From NCBI RefSeq assembly GCF_007997035.1, contig NZ_VOSS01000025.1:62001-126000 (forward strand): DNA of 64,000 bases. Reading direction: 5' to 3'. This document shows, piece by piece, positions 52,817 to 61,919 of the stretch. The translations under genes and the position numbers were made by a program. How positions within the stretch are numbered: position 1 is the first letter of the stretch; each line of letters starts with the position of its first letter. This stretch comes from Ralstonia sp. TCR112. GTDB lineage: Bacteria > Pseudomonadota > Gammaproteobacteria > Burkholderiales > Burkholderiaceae. The notes beneath the pieces are model-generated. The model saw only the letters and a list, made by a program, of their open reading frames with translations, was not told the DNA's origin and made no database searches.

Positions 52817-54343
52817 TTAGGCTGCCGTGAGGGTATTCAATTCGACCGCGCGCACATTGATCTGTTCGGGCGCGAGCGGCGCATCGGCGCGGGTTTCCAG
52901 CCAGAAGCGATACACCGTGTTGGCGGCCGAAATGCGGCGGTAATTGTCGGTGGCGCGCATGTCGGTTAGCGGGGTGTAGTCGCGGGACATGGCTGCCATG
53001 GCAGCGCGCACGGTCGCTTCGTTCCAAGGCTGGCCGACGATGGCGTTTTCCGTCTCCGTCGCGCGCTTGGAGGTTGCCGCCATGCCGCCGTAAGCGATGC
53101 GCGCGCTGCGCACGCGGGTTTCGCCATCCTGGTCGTCCAGTTCAATGGCCAGCGCCGCGCACACAGCGGAAATGTCTTCGTCAAAGCGCTTCGAGAGCTT
53201 GTACGTACGGAAGCGCAAGGCATCACGGCCCTCACGTGCGGGAATGCGCAGGCCCGCAACGAACTCGCCTTCTTCCATCGCGTTCTTCTGGTAGGCGAGG
53301 TAGAGGTCTTCAAGCGGCAACTCGCGGCGGACTTCGCCACGCTGCAGCACGACGCGCGTGCCGATGGCGATGAGCGCGGGTGCCGAGTCACCGATCGGCG
53401 AGCCGTTGGCGATGTTGCCGCCCAGCGTGCCGGCATTGCGGATCGGCAGCGAGGCAAAGCGCTTCCACAATTCGGTCACTTCCGGGTAGTCCGCAGCCAG
53501 GAATGCGTAGGCCTTTTCGAGCGAGACGGCAGCGCCGATCTCGATCCAGCCATCACGCTTTTCCAGTGCGTAGAGATCAGCCACCTGGCCGATGTACAGG
53601 ATGTCGCCCAGGTCGCGGAACTGCTTGGTAACCCACAGGCCGACGTCGGTGCTGCCGGCCAGGATGCGGATGTTCGGATGCGCGGCCTTGATGGCGGCAA
53701 AGGCCGATGCTGTGCGCGGTGCGTAGAAGCGTGGCGCGTTCTCGGTGCCGACGGGGGCGTAGCTGAAGGTGTCGTTGCGCTGCAGCTTGCGCAGCGTTTC
53801 AGCCAACTGCGTGCGGTCGATGCCTGCCGGCGCGGGGAGTTCGAACATGCGTTCGCCGGCGTCGATGATGGGGCGGTATCCGGTGCAGCGGCACAGGTTG
53901 CCGGTCAGCGAATCGCAGATGGTCTGGCGCGACGGGATCGGCGCTTGGTTGCTGGTGTTTTCGTACAGCGCGTAGAGCGACATCACGAAGCCTGGCGTGC
54001 AGAAGCCGCACTGGGATCCGTGGCACTCCACCATGGCCTCTTGCACGGGGTGCAGCGTGCCATCCTTGCCGCGCACGTCTTCCACGGTGAACAGCGCCTT
54101 GCCGTCCAGCGTGGGCAGGAACTGGATGCACGCGTTGACGGCCTTCAGGCCGACGCTGCCGTCCTCCTGCAGCTCACCGAGCACGACGGTGCACGCACCG
54201 CAATCGCCCTCGGCGCACCCTTCCTTGGTGCCGGTGCAGTGTGCGTCTTCACGCAGGTACTGAAGCACCGTCCGGGTGATCGGGGCGTCCGTAACGGTGC
54301 GGACCTGGCCGCGGTGGAAGAAGCGGATGGGCTGAGTCTCCAT
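52817..54343 (-). CDS. xdhA: Xanthine dehydrogenase small subunit XdhA (2Fe-2S and FAD)
   Basis: 508 residues from ATG 54343; longer upstream frames overlap the promoter and the LysR gene. The N-terminal plant-type ferredoxin fold carries the first 2Fe-2S cluster in GCAEGDCGACTVV and the second in CGFCTPGFVMSLYAL with CRCTGYRPI. The FAD domain follows (ILAGSTDVGLWVTKQ, SLPIRNAGTLGGNIANGSPIGD). It passes electrons from XdhB to NAD+. It is the first gene of xdhABC-adenine deaminase-guaD, divergent from a LysR regulator. Confidence 0.95.
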   Translation of the reverse strand: METQPIRFFHRGQVRTVTDAPITRTVLQYLREDAHCTGTKEGCAEGDCGACTVVLGELQEDGSVGLKAVNACIQFLPTLDGKALFTVEDVRGKDGTLHPVQEAMVECHGSQCGFCTPGFVMSLYALYENTSNQAPIPSRQTICDSLTGNLCRCTGYRPIIDAGERMFELPAPAGIDRTQLAETLRKLQRNDTFSYAPVGTENAPRFYAPRTASAFAAIKAAHPNIRILAGSTDVGLWVTKQFRDLGDILYIGQVADLYALEKRDGWIEIGAAVSLEKAYAFLAADYPEVTELWKRFASLPIRNAGTLGGNIANGSPIGDSAPALIAIGTRVVLQRGEVRRELPLEDLYLAYQKNAMEEGEFVAGLRIPAREGRDALRFRTYKLSKRFDEDISAVCAALAIELDDQDGETRVRSARIAYGGMAATSKRATETENAIVGQPWNEATVRAAMAAMSRDYTPLTDMRATDNYRRISAANTVYRFWLETRADAPLAPEQINVRAVELNTLTAA

Positions 54344-54556
54344 GGGGGTTCTACGCCTGTTTGTGTGTGTAACGGAACCATAGCACCGGGTCAGGAATGC
54401 AATATTTGGCCCATGTGATAACCCGCATCGGAAAGCCAAAATCCGGGGTATACCCGCCGGTAGCGGTCTGGCGGCGCGGCGTGCAAGTGACATACACTGA
54501 AAGTGTCCCCAAGCACGTTTTTTTGAAGGGTCGGCGCAGCCGATACCCGCCTCCAG
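54344..54556. promoter_or_regulatory. Divergent control region xdhA / LysR
   Basis: 213 bases with AT-rich sequence near 54411-54420 and a perfect 10-bp palindrome GGGTATACCC (54446-54455), a plausible regulator site. I find no unambiguous -35/-10 pair for xdhA; a TATGGT on the minus strand near 54377-54382 is the best -10. Confidence 0.5.
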
Positions 54557-55504
54557 ATGCACGGCAAAGATCACCTCGATACCTACCTCCTGCGCGTTCT
54601 CTACACGCTGCTCACCGAGCAGAGCGTGACGCGCACGGCGGTCAAGCTCGGCCAGTCGCAGCCGGCCATCAGCAACACGCTCAAGCGCCTGCGGGAGATC
54701 ACGGGCGACGCCATCCTGGTCCGGGGCAAGAACGGCATGGTGCCGACCGAGCGCGGCCATGACCTGCTGACGCTCGCCCAGCAGAGCCTTGAGGCCATGG
54801 AGCGTATCGCCCGCCCGTCTCAGGAGTTCGACCCCGGCAACACCACGCGCACGTTCCACCTGGGGGCACCGGATTACCTTGACGCCTTCTTCCTGCCCAA
54901 CATCGTCGAGCGTCTGCGCAAGCAGGCGCCGCAAGCCAAGCTGGTGGTGCATCCGCTCAATGCCGGGGTCGATTACTTGGCCGCACTGGAGCAGGGCGGC
55001 ATGGACTTGGTGATCGGCAACTGGCTGTCGCCGCCGGAACATCTGCACATTTCACCGCTGTTTGACGATGAAGTCGTCTGCATGCTGGGTGCGCAGCACC
55101 CGTTGGCGCGCAAGGGCATCTCGCTCAAGCACTATGTGGAGATGCCCCATCTCGCGCCCGCGCCGTATGCGGTCATGCAGCGCAGCATGATCGATCAGGC
55201 ACTTGCCGAGCAGGGGCTGAAGCGGCAGATCCAGGTATCGCTGCCGTATTTCGGGCTGGTGCCGTATGTGCTGATGCGTACTGATCTCGTCTTTACCACC
55301 GGTCGCCAGTTCGCGGCGCACTGCGCCCAGTATTTGCCGATCCGCATCCTGCCGGCGCCCATAACGTTTCCGAAGATGCGCTTCTACCAGCTCTGGCATG
55401 AGCGCAGCCACGCGGCACCCGATGTGATGTGGCTGCGCCGGATGATTGGTGAAGTGGCGGCCGAGTTGCCGCAGCATTCGCTGTTGGAATCGGCGGTGGC
55501 CTGA
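54557..55504 (+). CDS. LysR-family regulator, probably of the xdh operon
   Basis: 315 residues. The HTH is of the NodD/LeuO-like group: HLDTYLLRVLYTLLTEQSVTRTAVKLGQSQPAISNTLKRLRE, then the effector domain (FHLGAPDYLDAFFLPNIVERLR; LVIGNWLSPPEHL). Divergent position next to xdhA makes that operon its likely target and a purine its likely ligand. It converges with tupA across 45 bases. Confidence 0.87.
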   Translation: MHGKDHLDTYLLRVLYTLLTEQSVTRTAVKLGQSQPAISNTLKRLREITGDAILVRGKNGMVPTERGHDLLTLAQQSLEAMERIARPSQEFDPGNTTRTFHLGAPDYLDAFFLPNIVERLRKQAPQAKLVVHPLNAGVDYLAALEQGGMDLVIGNWLSPPEHLHISPLFDDEVVCMLGAQHPLARKGISLKHYVEMPHLAPAPYAVMQRSMIDQALAEQGLKRQIQVSLPYFGLVPYVLMRTDLVFTTGRQFAAHCAQYLPIRILPAPITFPKMRFYQLWHERSHAAPDVMWLRRMIGEVAAELPQHSLLESAVA

Positions 55505-55549
55505 ACCCTGCCGCCAGCCGATCCGCCATGGGTTTCGCCCGGCTCGCTT

Positions 55550-56404
55550 TCACTTTCCGCTTGCCACGGCCTTCCCGTAATCCGGGAAAAACACCTGCTC
55601 CCCGTTGACCTTGAAGTCCGCAATCACTTGCTGACCCGCCGGTGACGTGATCCATTCGATGAGCTTGGTCGCATCGGTGTAGTTGACGCCCGGGTATTTC
55701 TTCGGGTTGACCGCGATGATGCCGTAGGGGTTGAACATGCGCGGGTCTCCGGCCAGCACGATGCCGAGGCCCGTCTTGGCCTTGGCGCGGTAGGCGCCGT
55801 AGGTCGCGCGGTCCGATAGCGTGTAGGCATTCATCTGCGCCGCCATGTTCAGCACTTCGCCCATGCCGAGCCCTGCGCTCACGTACCACGGCTTGCCCTT
55901 CGGGTCGATGTTGGCGGTCTTCCAGTAGGCCTTTTCCATGACATCGGTGCCGGAGTTGTCGCCGCGCGAGATGAACTTGGCGCCGGCTTTTTCGCCCGCC
56001 GCAGCGATCGTCTCCATCCCCTGAATGACGTTCTTCTGACCGCGCACGTGGGCCGGGTCCGATTCGGGGCCGACGAGGATGAAGTCGTTGTACATCACGT
56101 CGCGGCGGTCGATGCCGCCCCCGGAGGCGACGAAGGCGTCTTCCAGCTGGCGGGCGTGCACGAGCACCACATCCACATCCCCCGATTCGCCCAGCTTGAC
56201 CGCCTTGCCGGTGCCAACGGCAATCACCTGCACATGGATGCCCGTGGCCGCCTCGAACTTGGGCAGCAGGACCTTCAGCAGACCGGAGTTTTCCGTGCTG
56301 GTGGTGGTGGCCATGCGGAGATCGCCAGCATATGCGGTGGTGGCAACCGCCAGCGTCAGGCAAATGAGAGCAGGTAGCCGAAGGGCTTTGGACAATCCGG
56401 GCAT
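55550..56404 (-). CDS. tupA: Tungstate ABC transporter substrate-binding protein (TupA-like)
   Basis: 284 residues from ATG 56404 with a signal peptide (ALRLPALICLTLAVATTAYAG). The mature start LRMATTTSTENSGLLKVLLP carries the TTTS(T)xNSG oxyanion motif of TupA. RGDNSGTDVMEKAYWK and SDRATY supply other binding residues. It would capture tungstate in the periplasm for cofactor use. No TupB permease or TupC ATPase gene is adjacent: the gene stands alone, divergent from a ModE-type regulator. Confidence 0.87.
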   Translation of the reverse strand: MPGLSKALRLPALICLTLAVATTAYAGDLRMATTTSTENSGLLKVLLPKFEAATGIHVQVIAVGTGKAVKLGESGDVDVVLVHARQLEDAFVASGGGIDRRDVMYNDFILVGPESDPAHVRGQKNVIQGMETIAAAGEKAGAKFISRGDNSGTDVMEKAYWKTANIDPKGKPWYVSAGLGMGEVLNMAAQMNAYTLSDRATYGAYRAKAKTGLGIVLAGDPRMFNPYGIIAVNPKKYPGVNYTDATKLIEWITSPAGQQVIADFKVNGEQVFFPDYGKAVASGK

Positions 56405-56562
56405 GTTGTGGGGGTTAGCGCGAAGGCGTGGACGCTTTATGTCGGATGCTGCATGATGGCGGCAACGTCGGGGGCAGCCAGCGACCACGAGATGCCCGCC
56501 CCGGAATGAGCAGGATTGTTCTCCCGGGCCACGGCGGAAGTAAATAGGAAACCATAAACATA

Positions 56563-57663
56563 ATGACATTCCAGTTCGAAGTATTTCCGGTGGTGGGGCC
56601 GGACGACAACCCGCGTGCGAACGGCAAGGTGTTTCAGTTGCTGCGGGCTGTTCGAGAGACGGGGTCGCTGCACCGCGCGGCGAAGCAGGTGGGGCTGTCA
56701 TACCGGCACGCCTGGGGGGTGATGCGGTCGTGGGAAGAGATGCTCGGCCGCGCGCTGCTCGACATGGAGCGCGGCCGTGGCGCCTCGCTCACGCTTTTCG
56801 GTGAGCGCATGCTGCGCGCTGAGATGCGTCTGCGCGAGCAGCTCGATCCGGTGCTGCATCAGGCCATGGGGCAGTTCCTCTCAGAGTTGGAAGACGCTTC
56901 CCAGTCCCAGGCGCGCATCCGTTTTTCGGGCAGTCACGACCCCGCCGTGGAACTGCTGGCCGAGACGTTTGCGCGGCAAAGCCACGGCGCCCATATCGAT
57001 ACGGTGTTCTGCAGCGCCGTCGAGGGGTTGATCTGCCTGCAGGAAAAGCAATGCGAGGTGGCCGGTTTCTACGTGGCGCCGCAGCAAGGTGCGGGCTCGA
57101 TCGCGCACCAGACCCTGCGCAAGTGGCTGCGCCCGACCGCCGTGCGCCTGATCGCCCTGGCCGATCGCGAGCAGGGGCTGATGATGTCGGCGGAATGGGC
57201 GGGGCGGGTGCTGTCGCTCGGGGACCTTGCGCGCACGCAGGCGCGCTTCATCAACCGCCAGCGCAGTTCGGGCACGCGTTTGCTGTTCGATCAGTTGCTG
57301 GTGGCGGCCGGGCTGTATCCCGACCAGATCAATGGGTATGACGAGCAGGAATTCTCCAGCGACAAGATCGCCGTGGCCGTCCAGGAAGGGCGGGCGGACG
57401 TCGGCTTCGGCCTGCGCCCCGGCGCCGAAGCCCACGGCCTGCACTTTGTGCCGCTGACGCGCGAAACGTACTACCTGGCGGTGCGCCGCAACGACGCGCT
57501 GTCGCCCTGGGTGCGCGAGCTGATCGAGCGCATCGGGCAGCCGGCCTTTCGCGAGGGGCTGGCCCATCTCGCCGGCTACCGGCCGACCGAGCACGTTTCG
57601 CTGCTCACCGCAGAGCAGGCGCTGCCCTGGCACGCCGACGAGGCCCGCGCGCTGGCCCGCTGA
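56563..57663 (+). CDS. ModE-type HTH regulator with PBP-like sensor domain
   Basis: 366 residues. The N-terminal winged helix is ModE-like (KVFQLLRAVRETGSLHRAAKQVGLSYRHAWGVMRSWEEMLG). The C-terminal half, instead of Mop domains, looks like a periplasmic-binding-protein fold (PBP_like: RIRFSGSHDPAVELLAE, RFINRQRSSGTRLLFDQLL, AVQEGRADVGFGLRPGAE). Such regulators can sense an oxyanion or cofactor state. It is divergent from tupA with a 158-base spacer and probably controls it. Confidence 0.85.
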   Translation: MTFQFEVFPVVGPDDNPRANGKVFQLLRAVRETGSLHRAAKQVGLSYRHAWGVMRSWEEMLGRALLDMERGRGASLTLFGERMLRAEMRLREQLDPVLHQAMGQFLSELEDASQSQARIRFSGSHDPAVELLAETFARQSHGAHIDTVFCSAVEGLICLQEKQCEVAGFYVAPQQGAGSIAHQTLRKWLRPTAVRLIALADREQGLMMSAEWAGRVLSLGDLARTQARFINRQRSSGTRLLFDQLLVAAGLYPDQINGYDEQEFSSDKIAVAVQEGRADVGFGLRPGAEAHGLHFVPLTRETYYLAVRRNDALSPWVRELIERIGQPAFREGLAHLAGYRPTEHVSLLTAEQALPWHADEARALAR

Positions 57664-57719
57664 AGTCGTGCGAACATGGCGGGGTTTGCGCCATTGCGCG
57701 CCTCGTTCATGTTCCGCCC

Positions 57720-60254
57720 ATGTCACGTTTCTCCGTCTGGACCCAAGCCCTGCGCATGCTGCGCCGCGACTGGCGCGCCGGTGAACTGAACCTGCTGCTC
57801 GTTGCGCTGGTGCTGGCTGTGGCCGCGCTGGCGTCCGTCAGTTTCCTCGCCGATCGCATGCATGCCGGCCTGGAGCGCGACGCGCGTCAGCTGATCGGCG
57901 CGGATGTGCTTGTCGTGTCCGACCAGCCGCTGCCGCCCGACATCGAGGCACATGCGCGCGCGCGCGGCCTGCAGGTCACGCACACCGCCACGTTCCCCAG
58001 CATGGCGAGCACGTTGACCAAGGGCGCGTCGGGCGAACCTGCTTCGCAACTCGCCGCCATCAAGGCCGTCGACGTGGGCTACCCGCTGCGCGGCACACTG
58101 AAGGTCAGCGATGACGGTCGGGATACCGCCGGTGCGCCCATTCGGGGCATTCCCGCCGCCGGCACAGTGTGGGTGGATGCACCGCTGCTCGAAGCGCTCG
58201 GCCTTCGCGTGGGCGATGCGATACGCCTCGGCACGCGCATCTTCAAGATCGCGCATGTCATCACCCAGGAACTCGATCGAGGCGCGGGCTTCATGAATTT
58301 CGCGCCTCGGGTGATGCTGCAGATGTCGGACCTCGGTTCGACGGGCCTTGTCACCTACGGCAGCCGGGTCACGTACCGCCTGCTGGTGGCGGGCCCGGAT
58401 GCCGCTGCCGGTGCGTTCCACACCTGGGCCGAGAACGAAGCGAAGACGCGCCAGTTGCGTGGCGTGCGCGTGGAATCGTTGCAGAACGGCCAGCCGCAGA
58501 TGCGCGAAACGCTGGACCGTGCGGAGCGCTTCCTTTCTCTCGTCGCCTTGCTGGCGGCCATGATTGCCGCGGTGGCGATCACCATGGCCGCGCGCCGCTA
58601 CACCGCGCGGCATACCGATGCGGTGGCCGTCATCAAATGCCTGGGGCTCAAGCAAGGGCAGATTCTCGGCACGTTCGCGCTGGAGTTTTTGCTGATCGGC
58701 GTCATTGGTTCGGCGGTGGGCGTGGCGCTCGGTTATGGCGCGCACTGGCTGTTGCTGGCGTCGCTTGGCGACCTCGTCACGGTGACATTGCCCGCGCCAT
58801 CCGTCTGGCCTGCGGTCGTGGGCGTGACGGCGGGGCTGGTGCTGTTGATCGGCTTTGCCGTGCCGCCCTTGCTCAGCCTCGTGCGCGTGGCGCCGCTGCG
58901 CGTGCTGCGGCGAGATGTCGCCGAGCGCGCGGTTGCCGCATGGATCGGCTATGCGCTGGGTGCGGCGGCGTTCTTTGCGCTGCTGGTCGTGTCTGCCCGC
59001 GACGTGAAGCTTGGCGCGCTGACCGCTGCCGGGTTTGCCGGCGCCATCGTCGTGTTTGCGCTGCTGGCCGCGGGCGGGTTGCGCGCGCTGGCGGTGTCGC
59101 TGGGCCGAGGCCGTGCCTTGAGCGTGGGCTGGCGCTTTGCGCTCGCCGTGCTGGAGCGCCGCCGCGGCGTGAGTGTGCTGCAGACCGTGGCGCTTGCGGT
59201 TGGCCTGATGGCGCTGCTGTTGCTCGCCATGACGCGCAACGACCTGATCCGCTCGTGGCATAACGCCACGCCGGCCGATGCGCCCAACCGTTTCATCATC
59301 AATATCCAGCCTGACCAGATGCAGGCAGTGGCGCAGGCTCTCGCCCAGGCCGGCGTGGCGGATCCGAAGCTCTACCCGATGGTGCGCGGGCGCCTGACGC
59401 AGGTGAATGGCCGGGTCATCGATCGCCAGACCTATGCCGAATCGCGCGCCCGCAATCTGGTCGAACGCGAATTCAACCTGTCGTACGCCACCGCGCAGCC
59501 GCCCGAAAATCGCATCGTTTCCGGCCAATGGTTCAGTGGACAAAAGCCCGAGGCTTCGGTGGAAGAGGGCATTGCCAAGACGCTCAACTTGCACCTGGGC
59601 GATGTGCTGCGCTTCGACGTCGCCGGGCAGACGGTGGATGCGCCCATCACGTCATTGCGCAAGCTCGATTGGAGTTCGATGCGCGTGAATTTCTTCGTCA
59701 TCCTGCCGCCCGTGGCGCTGCGCGACATGCCGCAGACCTACGTGACTGCGTTCCGCATTCCCGCCGGGCAGGCCGATCTGCCGGCCAAGCTTGTACGCGA
59801 GTTTCCGAACCTGACGGTGGTGGATACCGAACTGATCCTGCAGCAGGTGCAGGGCGTGCTGGACCAGGTAACGGCGGCGGTGGAATTCCTCTTCGTCTTT
59901 ACGCTGGCGGCGGGTGTGCTGGTGTTGTATGCAGCGCTCTCCGGCTCGCGCGACGAGCGCTTGCGCGATGCCGGCGTGCTGCGCGCGCTCGGGGCGGGGT
60001 CCGGCGTAGTACGCCAGACGCAGTACGCAGAGGTGCTGATCGTGGGTGGCCTCGCCGGGCTGATGGCCGGGGTGGGCGCGATCGCCATCGGCTGGGTGCT
60101 GTCGGCGTACGTCTTCGATTTTCCGTATCGTTTCAACCCGGCGATCCTGCCGGTGGGCATCGTGAGCGGCATGGCGTGCGCCTTTGTTGGCGGCTGGCTC
60201 GGCTTGCGCGACGTGCTGCGTCGCCCGGCCATGGCCACGCTTCGTGACGCGTGA
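57720..60254 (+). CDS. ABC transporter permease, FtsX-like (YbbP type)
   Basis: 844 residues. Hydrophobic helices cluster near the N-terminus, at ~280-480 and at the C-terminus, with two large periplasmic FtsX-type domains between (SVSFLADRMHAGLERDARQLIGADVLV; MAARRYTARHTDAVAVIKCLGL; LVLYAALSGSRDERLRDAGVLRALGA). This is the duplicated layout of YbbP, which works with the ATPase YbbA in export of lipids or proteins. No ATPase gene lies beside it. It is followed 35 bases later by the globin gene. Confidence 0.88.
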   Translation: MSRFSVWTQALRMLRRDWRAGELNLLLVALVLAVAALASVSFLADRMHAGLERDARQLIGADVLVVSDQPLPPDIEAHARARGLQVTHTATFPSMASTLTKGASGEPASQLAAIKAVDVGYPLRGTLKVSDDGRDTAGAPIRGIPAAGTVWVDAPLLEALGLRVGDAIRLGTRIFKIAHVITQELDRGAGFMNFAPRVMLQMSDLGSTGLVTYGSRVTYRLLVAGPDAAAGAFHTWAENEAKTRQLRGVRVESLQNGQPQMRETLDRAERFLSLVALLAAMIAAVAITMAARRYTARHTDAVAVIKCLGLKQGQILGTFALEFLLIGVIGSAVGVALGYGAHWLLLASLGDLVTVTLPAPSVWPAVVGVTAGLVLLIGFAVPPLLSLVRVAPLRVLRRDVAERAVAAWIGYALGAAAFFALLVVSARDVKLGALTAAGFAGAIVVFALLAAGGLRALAVSLGRGRALSVGWRFALAVLERRRGVSVLQTVALAVGLMALLLLAMTRNDLIRSWHNATPADAPNRFIINIQPDQMQAVAQALAQAGVADPKLYPMVRGRLTQVNGRVIDRQTYAESRARNLVEREFNLSYATAQPPENRIVSGQWFSGQKPEASVEEGIAKTLNLHLGDVLRFDVAGQTVDAPITSLRKLDWSSMRVNFFVILPPVALRDMPQTYVTAFRIPAGQADLPAKLVREFPNLTVVDTELILQQVQGVLDQVTAAVEFLFVFTLAAGVLVLYAALSGSRDERLRDAGVLRALGAGSGVVRQTQYAEVLIVGGLAGLMAGVGAIAIGWVLSAYVFDFPYRFNPAILPVGIVSGMACAFVGGWLGLRDVLRRPAMATLRDA

Positions 60255-60289
60255 CGACGCCCGAATTTTCTTGATGTGATTGACGCTGT

Positions 60290-60694
60290 ATGACTGATGC
60301 AACTTCCGGCCAGGAAGCCCTGGCCTTCGACCTGATTGGCGGCGAGGCGCGCGTGCGCGAACTCGTTGACCGCTTCTACGACCTGATGGATCTGGAGCCC
60401 GAGTTTGCGGTGCTGCGCGCGCTGCATCCGCAAAGCCTCGATGGATCGCGCGACAAGCTGTTCTGGTTTCTGTGCGGCTGGCTGGGCGGCCCGAATCATT
60501 TCATCGAGCGCTTCGGCCACCCGCGGCTGCGCGCCCGCCATATGCCGTTCGAGATCGGCACGCAGGAGCGTGATCAGTGGATGCGCTGCATGGCCCTCGC
60601 CATGCAAGACATCGGCCTGGACGAAGCCCTGCAGATGCGGTTGATGCAGGCCTTCTGGCAGACCGCCGACTGGATGCGGAACGTGCAGCGCTAA
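60290..60694 (+). CDS. Group II truncated hemoglobin
   Basis: 134 residues. LIGGEARVRELVDRFYDLMD carries the B-helix Tyr next to the Phe (FYD). HLRARHMPFEIG-like PRLRARHMPFEIG has the proximal His, and QRDQWMRCM-like ERDQWMRCMALAM is the typical group II (GlbO) end. It binds O2 or NO in the cytosol; role in redox or NO handling is family knowledge. It may be cotranscribed with the permease upstream and the DUF924 gene downstream (49-base gap). Confidence 0.9.
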   Translation: MTDATSGQEALAFDLIGGEARVRELVDRFYDLMDLEPEFAVLRALHPQSLDGSRDKLFWFLCGWLGGPNHFIERFGHPRLRARHMPFEIGTQERDQWMRCMALAMQDIGLDEALQMRLMQAFWQTADWMRNVQR

Positions 60695-60743
60695 GGTGCC
60701 GCGCGAAAGCGCACCCTACAAGAAAACATTCGAGGAGACCCCG

Positions 60744-61322
60744 ATGATCGGTTTGCCCACCGCAGACGACGTGCTCGCGTTCTGGTTCGGCAATGCGCCG
60801 CTGATTGACGCCCGCTCGGAGTGGTTCACCAAGTCCGATGCGTTCGATGCCGAGATCCGCGCGCGCTTCCTGCCGCTGTGGGAGGCGCTTTCCACGGGCG
60901 ACGCCGACACCTGGATGGACACGCCGCTCGAAGCCATCGCGCGCATCGTCGTGCTCGACCAGTTCTCGCGCAACATGTTTCGCGGCACCGCGCGCGCCTT
61001 TGCCAGCGACGCCGCTGCGTTGCATACCGCGCAGATCGTCGTGGCCGCAGGATGGGATGCGCAATTGCCAACGCGCCATCACCGTGTGTTCTGCTACCTG
61101 CCGTTCGAGCACAGCGAGGCGCTGTCGGCGCAGGATGAGTCGATTCGCCTTTACACGCGCCTGCGCGACGAGGAAGGCGATGCGGACCCGCTCATCTGGG
61201 CGGAGAAGCACCGCGAGATCGTGGCGCGCTTCGGGCGCTTTCCGCATCGCAACGAAGCGCTCGGGCGCGTTTCCACGCCCGAGGAAGTGGAGTTTCTGAA
61301 GCAGCCAGGGTCGTCGTTTTAG
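60744..61322 (+). CDS. DUF924 family protein
   Basis: 192 residues from ATG 60744 with CGAGGAGAC just upstream. DUF924 blocks are DVLAFWFGN near the start, ARIVVLDQFSRNMFRGTARAFA, HRVFCYLPFEHSE and RFGRFPHRNEALGR. The fold is all-helical and TPR-like. No enzymatic function is established. It is convergent with the LOG-family gene. Confidence 0.9.
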   Translation: MIGLPTADDVLAFWFGNAPLIDARSEWFTKSDAFDAEIRARFLPLWEALSTGDADTWMDTPLEAIARIVVLDQFSRNMFRGTARAFASDAAALHTAQIVVAAGWDAQLPTRHHRVFCYLPFEHSEALSAQDESIRLYTRLRDEEGDADPLIWAEKHREIVARFGRFPHRNEALGRVSTPEEVEFLKQPGSSF

Positions 61323-61334
61323 CGCTGACGGGGC

Positions 61335-61919
61335 TTATGTGCGCTCTCGGCGCTCCGACCATTTGTCGACCGTCTCGCGTGGCGCACGCGCCAGCATGTC
61401 GATCAACGCTGCAGGGTCGTCGCTCACGTGCAGCAGGTCAGCGTGGTGACGCTTGAGGAATCCTTCCTGCACCGCATGGTCGATGAAGGCCAGCAGCTTG
61501 TCGTAGAAACCGGCCACGTTCAGCAGGCCGATGGGCTTGTTGTGATAGCCGAGTTGCAGCCACGTGAAGGTCTCGAACAGCTCTTCGTAGGTGCCGACGC
61601 CGCCCGGCATGGCGATGAAGGCATCGGCACGATCGGCCATCATCTGCTTGCGCTGGTGCATGCTGTCGACGATGTGCAGTTCGGTCAGCTCCTTGTGCCC
61701 GACCTCCTTGCGCACCAGCGATTTCGGGATGATGCCGATGACCGGCTTGCCACCGTGGAGCACCGCATCGGCCACCACGCCCATCAGGCCGACATTGCCG
61801 CCACCGTAGACGAGCGTGAGGTCGCGCTTGACCATCTCGTTGCCCAGCGCGATGGCGTTGGCTTTGTATTCCGGGCGCTCGCCCGGGCTGGAACCGCAAT
61901 AAACGCAGATCGATTTCAT
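61335..61919 (-). CDS. LOG family protein (cytokinin riboside 5'-monophosphate phosphoribohydrolase type)
   Basis: 194 residues. It has the Rossmann opening ICVYCGSSPGERPEY, LVYGGGNVGLMGVVADA and the signature PGGVGTYEELFE (P-G-G-x-G-T-x-x-E) with the preceding MHQRKQMM. LOG enzymes release nucleobases from AMP-type nucleotides; in bacteria they are nucleotide hydrolases and sometimes make cytokinins. Its start overlaps the TetR stop by four bases. Confidence 0.93.
   Translation of the reverse strand: MKSICVYCGSSPGERPEYKANAIALGNEMVKRDLTLVYGGGNVGLMGVVADAVLHGGKPVIGIIPKSLVRKEVGHKELTELHIVDSMHQRKQMMADRADAFIAMPGGVGTYEELFETFTWLQLGYHNKPIGLLNVAGFYDKLLAFIDHAVQEGFLKRHHADLLHVSDDPAALIDMLARAPRETVDKWSERRERT

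Noticed and set aside
57723..59594. 623-residue antisense frame over the FtsX-like permease
   Set aside because: Gln/Arg/His-rich shadow sequence without domain similarity.
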